Origin: Microthyrium microscopicum
Taxonomy: Eukaryota; Ascomycota; Dothideomycetes; Microthyriales; Microthyriaceae
Assembly: GCA_010405405.1 (NCBI GenBank)
Contig: MU004247.1
Coordinates: 136,501-200,500, forward strand
Direction: 5' to 3'
Length of the DNA: 64,000 bases
The notes under the pieces were generated by a model. It made no database searches and had not been told where the DNA came from. It saw only the letters and a list, made by a program, of their open reading frames with translations. The position numbers were made by a program, and so were the translations under genes. This document shows positions 1 through 11,656 of this stretch, piece after piece; positions within the stretch are counted from its first letter, which is position 1, and the number at the start of each line of letters is the position of its first letter.

Positions 1-28
1 CAGACTAGTACCTGCTGACTAAAAGACT

Positions 29-63
29 AACTCGAGTCGGATTAGTCGACTCCGAGTCGAGTT
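29..63. repeat. short imperfect inverted repeat
   Basis: Two 13-bp arms (29-41 and 51-63) built on CTCGAGTC and GAGTCGAG are inverted copies with one mismatch around a 9-bp spacer, and another CTCGAG follows at about 67-72. The window edge cuts the context, so it could be the end of a longer palindromic satellite or simply chance. Confidence 0.4.
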
Positions 64-428
64 AAACTCGAGCAAAGAGTGAGTCGGATGCCAACACTGG
101 TGGCGACATTGAAATTCGATTTTTCTTTCCCTCGCCGATACAATCTACATGCTTCGAATTTTGATAATCACCTACCCTCTCGAGTGATACTGCTGCAACA
201 TAGACACTGTCAGCTTCACCCGATCAATATTAGGACGCTGCTGCGATATGCCGCGTCTGCTCCCACTCCGTCTTGTACATGCGGCTCCGCCGATTCCATC
301 AATCCGACTTCCTTCACACCACATTGGCGATACGAAAGTGTATTAGTAAATACAGAGAAGTCCTTCGCCATTCCACTGATGAAAACCACGGTCACAATCT
401 TCTGTAGACGTGTCAATACTAAGGCTAT

Positions 429-1127
429 TCAAATCTCCATAGACTCTTCAGAGATCGTAATACCCTTAGCAGGCCTAGGATCCATCCCATCAAAGTGATC
501 AGCACACTGTCCACAATATCGAAAATGACTACCCATATTAGTTAGCCTGCAGCTCCAAACTCTCCAATATCGACCATCTGTGCCAGCAATCCTCGAATAA
601 GGAATAAACCGATAGCATTCGGCACACAAAGTAATATCACCTTCAATCTTCCATCTCTTGCGCGCCCAGTTTCCCATGATGATCCTAACTGCTTTGTCTT
701 GTTCGACTGTTTTGGGCGTTATTGACCATTCTTTTGCTTTGCGGACTTTAGACACGTCTTTGTCGCTTGCTGCGTCGCGGTGGATGTTGTGTTGGCTGGT
801 AGAAGATTTGGCTTGAGGATTGTTTGCGCCTGTAATGGCTTTTTCTCTTGGATCATATCCAGGCATACAGAGATATCGCAACACCGTGGCTAGTGCGAGA
901 GTGCCTTCGAGGGGCTCAGTTTTGATGGCAGGGCCAATTTTCCACCATCCTTCGCCATTTCGGTAACGCTCGAGATCGTAGTAGCCTGCAAAACGAGACA
1001 ACAATGCAGCGCTAGTTAGGCCGAGAGATAACTTGCTAGGATGATCGAGAAAATCGAAAATGCTGTAGAGAATCTCAGTCGGTATTTGGCAAATCGCAGA
1101 AACGCGTTGGTGCTATTGCTGGGGCAT
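429..1127 (-). pseudogene. F-box-like protein, start broken or unresolved
   Basis: A minus-strand frame runs from an ATG at 1127 to a stop at 429 (233 codons). It opens with an F-box-like stretch, IPTEILYSIFDFLDHPSKL, followed by SLGLTSAALLSRF, as in fungal F-box proteins that recruit substrates to SCF ubiquitin ligases. The C-terminal part has Cys pairs (CAEC, then CGQC) that could bind zinc. The fifth codon after the only nearby ATG is a TAG (1113-1115). Either the gene carries a nonsense mutation, or the real N-terminus comes from an upstream exon spliced at the AATAG just before 1112; a possible source is the frame at 1214-1465. I could not decide. From the first codon after the TAG the frame is fully open. 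F-box identity is moderately sure; gene status is uncertain. Confidence 0.5.
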
Positions 1128-2434
1128 GGTTTAGATGAGAGGTTGCCTTTCGAGAAACAGCGACTGGGTCTCCGGGTTAGAGCTAGATCTTGGCGTATGA
1201 TATCAAGGTTGTATCAGATCGATTGGCGTGGAGAAGCTCGATGATTTACAAGGTAAGGTTGACCTGGTGGCTCCCCGCAGCATGATGAAAAAGTGAAGCG
1301 GAAAGTAGCCTGGGGTATCGTGGGTACGCTATCCATTTTTAGCACGGAGACATGACACCGACGGTACCAAACGACCGACGACCAACGATGTTCTTCGTGT
1401 TCGTAGTGGCAGAGGATTAGATGGTTTATTGCTGTTCTAAAAGATTGATATGTTGTTGAAGACATGGAGAACAGCTACTGCGGGCCCTTAAAATACCCTC
1501 TCTACAGGCCTGAAACGCCCCTGGGGGCGTTCTTGCTCCGTCAACGACCAACGTTACGCTCTAGCCTCTACGTATGCTCTACTGCGCCGCACTTTTAACA
1601 ATTCTTTAGCATTTCTGGATCCTAAAAGTGCCATACTTTCATGCCGAGGCTAATTCATGAGCTGGTTGTTTCCTTTTTCTTTGCGGCCAACCTGGGTCTT
1701 CACCTCAAGATCAATATGCCGAGCTCCGAGTCTCGACCTACGAGGCTACGAACCAATTGGATGATTTTAGCACTTTCATCGATGAACATATACTTGATTG
1801 TCTTCTTCGGTTTTCTTGGGGTGTACCAATATGTTGGAAAGACTGGATGTCTAGAGTTTTATGCCGTGGTGAGCATACAGTAACATTAAAGATGTATTGG
1901 AGCGCAACCTAATTGGTCCAAAGTGTAAGTTACATTAATCTTCCAAAGTCAATGTCGAGTTTAGTTTCTACCAGCCGTTATGAATAGCTGCTCTAGAAAA
2001 TGACACAGGGAAGCCTAGTCGCATCTAGCTTCTAGGTTTATTCTTGATAGTCAATTATTCGTTCGTCAAAGACGACCAACCGCGAAGCTACCAAGCCTTA
2101 TGATAAGGCTCCGGTCACCAGAACAAAGGTATTATCACATTTGCCACTATCTGGTTTGTCGACAGTAAGCCTCTGATGATGAAGGTGTTTCAAAGATTAA
2201 CAGGGGTGATAAGGCTTAAAGTTAGCCTTATTGGTAGTCTTCTCTTCGTATTAGCCTTGACGTTGTCACGTTTTCCAATTGAACCAGTCATGTTTTCATG
2301 CCAAAATAGGGTCAAACTGCTCCATACAGGGACCTCCTTAGACAACTGACAGGGTCTTTATACCTTTGTTCCTCAAAGGATTCACTAGAACGTAATATGA
2401 GGCCTAGGTAGGAAGCGTCTAGCCCTAAAAGGCA
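1128..2434. other. intergenic, no convincing gene
   Basis: About 1.3 kb of normal base composition between the F-box-like gene and the retroelement. Short open frames at 1214-1465 (minus) and 1641-1883 (plus) have no family resemblance; the first may hold a 5' exon of the F-box-like gene. Nothing else is supported. Confidence 0.5.
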
Positions 2435-2439
2435 GCCTT

Positions 2440-2707
2440 TGTTAGAAATAGGTCGTTCTAAGTAGGTAAAGACTATAATTATTATAGTTTAAGTAGATAC
2501 ATAAAAATAGAGACGAGAGTAATTACTAAGAAGTTACTTAGACTCCTATAATCTCTTTTCTTTATTACCTAAAGCTATAAAGACTCTACTAAGCTATCTA
2601 TATTTATAATAAGTTATTATTAGTTAACCTAACTAATAATACTTTATTCTATATAAATATATTCTATTAGTAGTTATCTTAAACTAGAGGTATCCTAGTT
2701 CCTAATA
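2440..2707. repeat. left LTR of the Gypsy fossil
   Basis: 268 bp, aligning end to end with 10951-11218. This copy is RIP-altered along its whole length, including the outer end, unlike its partner. The GCCTT just outside (2435-2439) is one half of the target duplication. Confidence 0.88.
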
Positions 2708-3390
2708 TTATTCCTTTTCTTAAGGCTATTTATCCTAAAGAGTACTTTTAAAGGTTCTAATAAATATTTCTTATACTTATATATAGTTTTTAATTATACT
2801 TTATTATACTAAGACTTAAAAAAAAATAAGGCTTAATTAAATATATAGAATTAGATTACCTATACCTTAGAAAGTTTTTTATAGCTTAGTAATATTCTTA
2901 TTTTTTAGCTTTAGTATATTACTTATTTAAGATAAATAGCTTTCTATTTTTTACTTACTCTAGATAAATAGCTCTCTATTTTTTATTAGTCTTAGGCTAT
3001 AATTAACTATATTAACTTAAACTTAAAAGAGTCTAGTTATTAAGGTCTAATATATTAGTAAAATATTTAATAAGTAGTTAATAGCTTTATTAGAGTCTTA
3101 ATTAGTTAATACTAGCTTTATTAGAGCTAAATTAATCTATTTATAAATATAATATAGTACTACTATTTATATTTAATTAAATTTTATTAAAATACTACTA
3201 AATAGTTATTCTATATATAGTATAAGTTATCTAGTTATTAAAATATATATAGCTTAACTTAGTTAGTTATACTATATTAGCTATACTAAATTTATATTAG
3301 TTTAGTATAATTAGCTTTATAGTAGGTTAGGTAGCTATAACTTATATATAAAACTACTTTATAAGCTTTATTTAGTTCTAGATTAGAGGT

Positions 3391-3455
3391 ATATTTTAAT
3401 TCTATTTTATATTAAAAAAGATTCTTAAAAAGGTACTTCTTATATATATATCTTA
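3391..3455 (+). repeat. direct repeat inside the fossil, copy 1
   Basis: A segment of about 65 bp that matches 5547-5612 in the same orientation after allowing for transitions. The core reads as a Y-rich stretch, then TATTTTATATTAAAAA, then a block rich in AGG. The pair brackets the 2.1-kb part of the fossil that is not recognisable as gag-pol, so it may mark a nested insertion or a repeated non-coding block. Confidence 0.4.
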
Positions 3456-5546
3456 ACGCTTCTTACGTTTAATTAAGAGTTATTTTATATTATTTATAGT
3501 AAGGTATTTAAATCTTTACTTAAAAATTTAGAAACTTTAAGGCTAGAATTATACCTTTCTATTTAAGAAGTTATAATCTCTTTAAGTACTTACTATACTA
3601 TATATAACTTCCTTTTATTATAAGAGGCTCTTATAAGTTTTTACTAAGTACTATTATATTAATACTTAGCTATTTTAAAAAGATAGAGAAATTTAAGTAT
3701 AAAATAACTCTTCTTACTCTAAATTCTTTATCTCTTATTTTTTATATTCTAAATCTTAAGATAAGTAGAAATTTTATAGTTTTATAAATATATATAAAGA
3801 TTACTATTACTAATCTATTTTACATTATAAGTTCTTTTCTAGTAACTATAAATTTTCTCTTTTTAGTTATTAAGCTACTTAGCGCCTTCTTAGGTATTCT
3901 TAACCTATTTTAGTATATTTTATACCTTTCTAATCTTTAATAACTTATCTTAACTAACCTATATACTTTTAAACTTATCTTTATTTAAAGTAAGTATTAA
4001 TATAAATAAGTTACTTAAAGATTCTATTAAAAACTTTTAGGTTCTTATTAAGGATAACTTTAACTTTAGTAAGACTATAATAACTATTCCTACTAGTAAT
4101 AATATTATTACGTCCTATAATAACTAAATCTTAACTACTAATATTATAAACTTTATTAAAGTAGTCTTTAAGAATAAAATAAAGTAGGAATATACTAATA
4201 AGAATATTATAGCTTTACTTAATCTATTATAGTATTACTTAACTCTAAATCCCTATTAGTATTATATAGAGGTCTATACTATATATTTCTTTCTTCTTTT
4301 AATTACTAAACTTTACCTTATTTCTAACTTAGACTATTATTATACTTAGTAAGTTAGTTTAAGTAAGTACTTTATTAAATATCTTAATATAAAGTTAACT
4401 AAGGATTATCTAGAAGTAGTATCTTATTCTAGCTTATTTTATATTATATTATACTAATATAAGTAAGTTATTTTTTATTAAAACTTTTATAATAAAGCTA
4501 AGCTTATCTTAGTTTATATTATAATTAATAAGGTTATTTATACTTTTAAGAATAGTTCTTAAGATAAATTATCCTATAAGGATAAGTATATACTTTATAG
4601 TAGTATTTAGTATACTTATAAATACGTAATAACTCTTTATAAATTATAAATATTTATTTTAACTAATTCTAGTCTAGTTTTATATATTTAGACGCTAATT
4701 AGTTTATAGTTATATATTTAAGTAGCTAGTAGCTAACTTCTTTTTATTATATTCTAGTATTACTAAAAGTAGCTTCTATATAACTTATATACTTATTAAC
4801 TACTATATAGGTACTAAAGCTACCTAAAAGCTAGTAAATAATAGCCTTTTAGAATTAGAGAAGTATATTATAGCTTATCTAGTTTTCTTAGCTACTAATA
4901 TCTAATTTTATTCTTTTAAGTACTTTAAGCGTTATAATACGCTATATTCTTAGTATTAAGACTTCTACTATATTATTAGTCCTTAAGGACTTAACTTATC
5001 TTAAGTAAGTCTTTTTATATCTATAATAAGTTACTTTATATTTAATTATCTTATAATAATTTACTAATACTAAGAATAATCTAAGTAGCGTCTTTATAAA
5101 CTTTTAAGTACTTCTTAAGTACTATAAGGCTTATCTTAGTATTTCTAAGCACTAAGAAGTTAAGGCCTATATTAAAAAGGCTATTAAGGCCTTCTATAAG
5201 AATAGTTATACTAATAAAAACTATTCTAAAGTTAAAGCTATAAGTTTTACTATAAAAAAGTATAAGATAGGCTAGGTAGCTTCTTCTTAAATTAAAATAA
5301 AGTTAGATAGGTTATTTTAGATCTTTTAGAATTTAGTATTATTTATACTTAGCTTTAATTAACTAAGTAGGGCTATTTCTTATTATATTAAGTTATTTTA
5401 TATCTCTTAAGGATAGATTAATTAATAAATACCTTTCTAAGACTTTCTAAAAATAAGTTTATTAGTAGATACTCTTATAAAACTATTATATAACTAATTT
5501 AACTCTTAGTTAAAAATTACTTATTCTTTTATATATTTTCTAATAC

Positions 5547-5612
5547 ATATTTTAACTCTATTTTATATTAAAAAGAGTTCTTAAAGAGGTATCTTTTCTA
5601 TATATATAGAGA
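5547..5612 (+). repeat. direct repeat inside the fossil, copy 2
   Basis: Partner of the block at 3391-3455. It contains a short inverted repeat (AACTCT ... AGAGTT). Its edges are blurred by RIP, and no target duplication could be read around the pair. Confidence 0.4.
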
Positions 5613-8600
5613 CTTATTTTATATATTATTCTAAGTTATTTTATATATTTATAACTTAATAGTTTTCTTATATACTTATTATTTAGTATTATTTTTAAGT
5701 TACTTTAAGTTAATTTATTATAATATATATATAAGAAGGTTAATTTTAAGTTCTAATTAGTAAGAAAATTATAAAGTAATTATTTCCTTTCTTTAAAAGC
5801 TTATCTTAAGTCTTTTAGGTCTTCTTTAGCCTTCTTAGCTATCTTTTTAGTCTTATAAGGTTAAGATTTATTAACTTATCTATAATATTATCTAAATACG
5901 TTATTTTATATTTAACTATTCTTTTAATTATATTTATAGTAAGTATAATATCCTTTTTAGCTAACTTTACGTAATAGCGCTTTAAAATAATTAAAGAAAG
6001 GTTAGTTATAAGCTTTTAAGTTAATTCTAACTCTAGGTAACCTTTTTATTTTATAAAGTAATAATATTTACTTCTTTTATCTATTATATACTTTATTACT
6101 TCCTCTATATTATATATATTTAGGTCTTCTAAGTTTAAAAAATTCTATAGTAATATAAACTTTTATAAAAAGTAAGAGTTTAGCTTATATAGCTCTAATA
6201 AAAAGATATAGAATATATTATAAACTTATATATTTTTTAAGAGGTTAAGCTAGTAAGTATTAATATTTATAATCTTTATAATCTTAAAGAGGCCTATATA
6301 CTTAATATTAAGCTTTTTCTTAATATAAGTAGTCTAAATATTTTTTATATTAAGTAAGACTTAGTTATTAATATTTAAATAAATATCTTTCTTTTCTTTA
6401 TTATACTAATTAGCTTAGTATAGCTATATTTTAGCTAATTTATTCCTTATTATATATTATAAGAATAGAATATAGTTTACTATTTCTTTAGCATTAAGTA
6501 TAATACTTTTTAATAGTATTTTAGCTAATTTAAGAGTATAGAAGTTCCTTCTAATATATATAATAAAAGAAGTAACTTTAATTAATAAGTAAATACTATT
6601 ATTATAGTTAAACTTAGCTAAACTAAGCTATCTTACCTAATTATCTTATTCTTAATACTTATAAATCTATAGATAGTATTTAACTTTCTAGTTTAAGTAC
6701 TCTATTTAATTATTAGTTTATAAATAAAATACTATTAAGAGTTTTCTAAGGATAAAAAGGTAATAAAAAAATATTTTTTAATACTTAGAAATAAAGAGAG
6801 ATTCTTAATTAAATATAATAGTATAAGGTACGCTATATAGATATATAACCTTTTATAAAAAGATTTTAGTAAAATCTTTTATATTTATATTCTTTCTTAT
6901 TAAGATATAGTAGGCTATTTTAGTTAGTTTATTAATAACTACTATAATAGAGTTATAGGTTTAACTATTATAAATACTTAGGAGTAAATCTATAATAAAA
7001 TCTATAGTAATATTCTTCTATAGTACTTTTAGGACTAGTAAAGCTATTAGTAATCCTTTTTAGGCCTATCTAATAGATTTATTATATTAGTAGTTAAGAT
7101 AAGCCTTATAATAGTCTTTAACGTCTTTCTAGACATAGTCTTAGATATAGTAGTACTTAATCTTCTTAAGTATTTTCTTTAATTCCCTATAACTATCTTT
7201 TATAACGTTATTATAGAACCTTTATAGGATTTTCTTCTTTTATAACTCTTCCTTAATAAAAATAAGATTTCTACTTATCTATTTCTCTTTATTTAAGTTA
7301 TTCTTAGCTAAAGGAGGTTTATTAATAGCTAAAATCTTACTAGAGCTTATTTTTAAATATTTCTAAGTCTTAATAAGCTTATCTTAACTCTTCTTAAGTT
7401 AGTTTATAATAAGATACTACGTATTAATACTAATATATATAATAATAAAGTCTATAAGTCTAATAGCGTTAGTTTTAGTTATAAGAGCGTTATTAAGCTA
7501 TAACTTATTATAAAATAGGTTAAGTAATACTTCTATAGTCTTTTTCTATTCTTTTTAGTTTTCTTTAATATAGTCTAGATATCTTAAGGGTTTATTAGCT
7601 AGATTTATCTTACCTAAGTAATACTTAATATTAAAATTATATTTTAAGAATAAATTTATCTACTTTATATATATTAATAATATTTTTAGTATTATTTTAA
7701 GTAATTTAAGATTTATATAGTTTATTAAAACTTAAAATTAGTCTAGTAAGCCTTATAAGTACTTTCTAAATACTTTTAAGAAATCTATAATTACTAAGAA
7801 CTCTTATTATAAAGTCTTATAGTAGCTCTCTAATAAAAATAATTTCTAAGAATAGAATATAATAAGTTTCTATAGATTATCTTAACTCTTATTATACTAT
7901 CTTTAGCTTAATATCTTATAAATTACTCTTTTAGAAGTATTAGTTTCTAACTATATAAAAAGCATAGAATTAAAATAAGCTAAAATTAGCGCGTTTATAA
8001 AAGAATCTTTTAGTTTATTAAAAGAATCTAAAGCGTCTAGTAGTAATTTAATATTTATAAACTTCTTCTATTATAGCTTTAGGCCTTTTAGGACCTAACC
8101 TAATTCTTTTTAGGTTAAAGTATTTAGTAGTATAGTAATATAAAAAAATTTAGTATTAAACTAATAATAGTAGTTTATAAAGCTAATAAATTCCCTTACT
8201 TAGTATACGTTATATAATTTTAGCTAATCTAAATATATATTAACTTATAACTAATCTATAGTAGTACTATTTAAGGTTATAATATAACCTAGATACTTTA
8301 TACTACTAGTATAAAACTTATACTTAAATAGTTTTATATATAAATAATACTCTATAAGTTACTATAAAACTTTTTAAATATCTTTAATATATTATTTCTT
8401 AGTTTTAGAGTAAATAAGGATATTATTAAAGTAAATAATATATATTATATCTACTAAGCTTCTTAATACTTAATTAATATATACTTAAAAGGCTATAAGA
8501 GTATTTATAAGTCTAAATAGGACTACTATATATTTAAATATCTTATATTTAGTCTTAAATATAGTCTTTTATTTATTACTATCTTTAATATATAAATAGT

Positions 8601-10950
8601 AGTAAGCTTTATATAAGTTAAGGCTAGTAAAGAACTTAGTACCTTAAAGTCTATTTAAAAACTTCTTAATAAGAAGTAATACGTACTAATCCTTAATAGT
8701 AATATTATTTAGGCCTTAATAGTTTATATAGAGTTATAATATTTTATCTTTTTTCTTTATAAAGAGAATAAAGACTCTAATAAAAGATCTTAACTTCTAA
8801 ATCTAACTTCTTATAAAGTAAGTATTTAAGTACTTACGTAGAATAACTAACTTAGCCTTTAAGAGGCTATAAATAGGTTTATATAGTACTATAGTATTTA
8901 GCTCTAAGTTAATTTTAAAGTCTTATAAACTATATTAGGCTAGTTTAAGTATATCTTATTTACTAAAGGCTTTAGTAAACTATAAATATTTACTTAGGAG
9001 CTCTTCTATAAATAAATTTAAGTTTAGTAACTTAACTAGATAATTAAATAGTTAGAATAAACTATCTTAAACTAACTTAAAGAACTTATTAGCATTTATA
9101 GTTTCTATCTTACTATAGAAGCTATTAAAAGGTTACTCCTATGTAAAGGTTTTATTCTTAAAGTTTAGAAGAAGATTCTACTCTTTTAACTAGAGTATTC
9201 TTATAATAATAAAGTAATATAAAGAGTTTATAATATAAAATAACTCTATCTTAGTCTTAAAAAGACTATTTAAGTTAACTATTATTACTATAGCTTTTAT
9301 AACTCTATAAATTTATATAAAAGTACTATCTAAGTATATTATAAGTATCTTAGAAAAAGAAGTAATATAGAGTTAAAGTCTTTTAGCTAGCTTAACGTTT
9401 ATAACGTTAAAGTATAACTTATAATTAACTATAATATCTAAGGATAAGGCCTCTTAGCCTTTATTATTCTTTAGACTTCTTTATAAATATATTTACTTTA
9501 ACTTTAGTTTTATAAAGTCTATCTTATTAAGTAAGTTATTATTCTTAGCTTTTAATATCTTTAAGATATATATAATAATAGTTTTATAAAGCTATTTAGT
9601 ACTAAGCTAGGCTATCTTATTAATAAGAAAAGCTATTAAGTTCTAGTCTATAATTTTATAGTTTTATCTTTCCTTTATAATTTAGAGTATTTTATTTTAA
9701 AGTAGAGTTTACTATATTTAAAGTATTTAACCTTTTTTAGGTTAGACTCTAATAGAATATCTATATTCTAAGTTATTTTAAGTATAGCTTATTCTACCTT
9801 ATTATTTTTTAAAGAGTAAAAGGACTTTCTAAGTATTCTTAGCTCTTTTAAGCTCTTTTTATACTTATACTTATTTCTTAAGAAGTATAAGTATTATTTT
9901 AGAAAAGGTTATTTTAGGTTTACCTTTTTAAGAGTAAAATAAACCTTAGCCTCTATAGAACTAAGAGTCTAGTATAAGTTAGCCTTTTTAAGAGCTTTTT
10001 TAATTATAGTAGTAGTAAACTTTTTATTAAAGAAAATCTTCTTTTATATATTTTTAAAAAGGTCTCTATAGAACTAAAAAAAGTAACCCTTCTAATTATT
10101 ATATTCCTATTCTTTTTATAACTTAAGAAAGTTATTATAGAGCTCTTATAAATAGTATTAACCTAATTTAATTATTTAAGACTTCTTAAAAGTAATATAT
10201 TCTTACTTTATAAAGTAGCCTAAATAGCTTAATATATAGTCTTAGACTACTTACTATATCTTTTAGAATTCTAAGTTTTAAGACTCTTTATAAAGAATAA
10301 AATTATCTAATTTTATTTATAATAGCTCTTTTTTAAGCTAATTATATTTATAAATATACTAGTAGAGTTACTAGTTATAAGTGCTCTTCTAATAAAAAGA
10401 TTTAATAAATTTCTATTTAACATTATTAACCTAAGATATATATTCTTAGAGATTCTTCTTTTTATAAAGCTCTATCTTAGGCTTATCTTAGTTTAAAAGT
10501 CTTAAAAAGGTAAGAGCTTAGCTTAAAAGATACTAATTAAGTCTTATTATATTAACTTAGCTAAAGTTCTCTAACTCTTAAGTAGTTTTAAGCTTACTAA
10601 ACTAGATTGCTCTAGCTTTTATTATTAGCTTTTATATCTTAAGCTTTAGCTTCTTTTTATTAATAAGCGCGTTAAGTTTTTCCTTATAGTACGTTATAAA
10701 ATTATTTTAGGTCTCCTTAGGCCTAGGTAGGTTAAAGTTAGCTAGTTTAATATTAGATAGGTTTAATAGATCTCTAAATATATTAGTTTAAAGTATAATA
10801 GATACTAGTAATCCTTAGCCTAATAGTTAAGGCTACCTAAGTCCTATTTAAGCGTTAAGGTCTAAATATTTACTATTAGATATAGTTTCTAATTAGATAA
10901 AAAATAAAAATAATTTCTTTAGGTACTTAAGGATTAAGAAGTAATTACTA

Positions 10951-11218
10951 TATTAGAAATAGGTTATTCTAAGTAGGTAAAGACTATAATTATTATAATT
11001 TAAGTAGATATATAAAAATAAGGATAAGAGTAATTACTAAAGAGTTACTTAGACCCTTATAATCCCTCTTCTTTATTACCTAGAGCTATAAGGACTTTAC
11101 TAAGCTATCTATGTTTATAATAAGTCGTTATTAGTTAACCTAACTAATAACGCTTTATCCTACGTAGACATGTCCCATTGGTGGTTGTCTTAAACCAGAG
11201 GTGTCCTAGTTCCTGACA
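10951..11218. repeat. right LTR of the Gypsy fossil
   Basis: 268 bp, the partner of 2440-2707. The inner 200 bp are RIP-altered but the outer 60 bp or so keep ordinary composition and end in TTCCTGACA, followed by the GCCTT target duplication at 11219-11223. As the element lies on the minus strand, this is its 5' LTR. Confidence 0.88.
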
Positions 11219-11223
11219 GCCTT

Positions 11224-11656
11224 TGGTTTTTGAGACTTTACTGCTTTCGGAGCTATCAATCCTGTTGCTCCCCGCAGTCATGCTTACTGGTTTCCTTCGA
11301 GAGACCTATCGCTGCCTAATTCGGAGCCTCTCAATTTGTAGCTTAGCTACTTTTAGCTGTTAGACTTTTGTCATAACCTGGTCTCGGTGTAGAAAGTAGC
11401 AGATCTACGACGACCGGATATCAGTATCGACGTTCATGGGTCTGCATCGGTCAGGGGTCGCCCCTCTGTACTCCAGATTATGGATTGTTTGGATTTCAAT
11501 TTTCAATCGAATTGCGCATGGCGGTATCGTAGCATTTAATGCATCACTCGGCCCCGAGTTGTTTGCATAGTTCGAGCATGTTGAATTGATTTTGTCATTG
11601 AACTGAAAGACCTTTGACACAAATCTGCAGATTGTTCATCACCAAACATCTTTGCG
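11224..11656. other. intergenic, 5' region of the Clr5-TPR gene
   Basis: 433 bp of normal composition between the retroelement and the next start codon. It must hold the promoter and leader of the downstream gene; no specific element was recognised. Confidence 0.4.

Larger units (their letters stand above)
2440..11218 (-). mobile_element. RIP-mutated Ty3/Gypsy LTR retrotransposon fossil
   Basis: An 8.78-kb element bounded by two 268-bp direct LTRs that start with T(G/A)TTAG and end, in the better preserved right copy, with CCTGACA. A perfect 5-bp target duplication (GCCTT, 2435-2439 and 11219-11223) flanks it. The interior is extremely TA-rich and has no usable reading frame on either strand, the picture left by repeat-induced C-to-T change in fungi; damage is saturating rather than a few breaks. 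On the minus strand, traces of a Gypsy polyprotein remain in the expected order: a reverse-transcriptase block near 8.66-8.77 kb and an integrase zinc-finger and core region near 6.9-7.15 kb. The 2.7-5.6 kb part is not explained by gag-pol. The LTRs differ mostly by transitions, so their divergence cannot date the insertion. The element is dead. Confidence 0.88.

Noticed and set aside
79-498. Plus-strand frame of 139 residues
   Set aside because: It has no family resemblance, overlaps the end of the F-box-like frame, and its composition looks random.
2440-11218. AT-rich block as a centromere or mitochondrial insertion
   Set aside because: Paired LTRs, a target duplication and Gypsy traces explain it as a RIP-altered retroelement.
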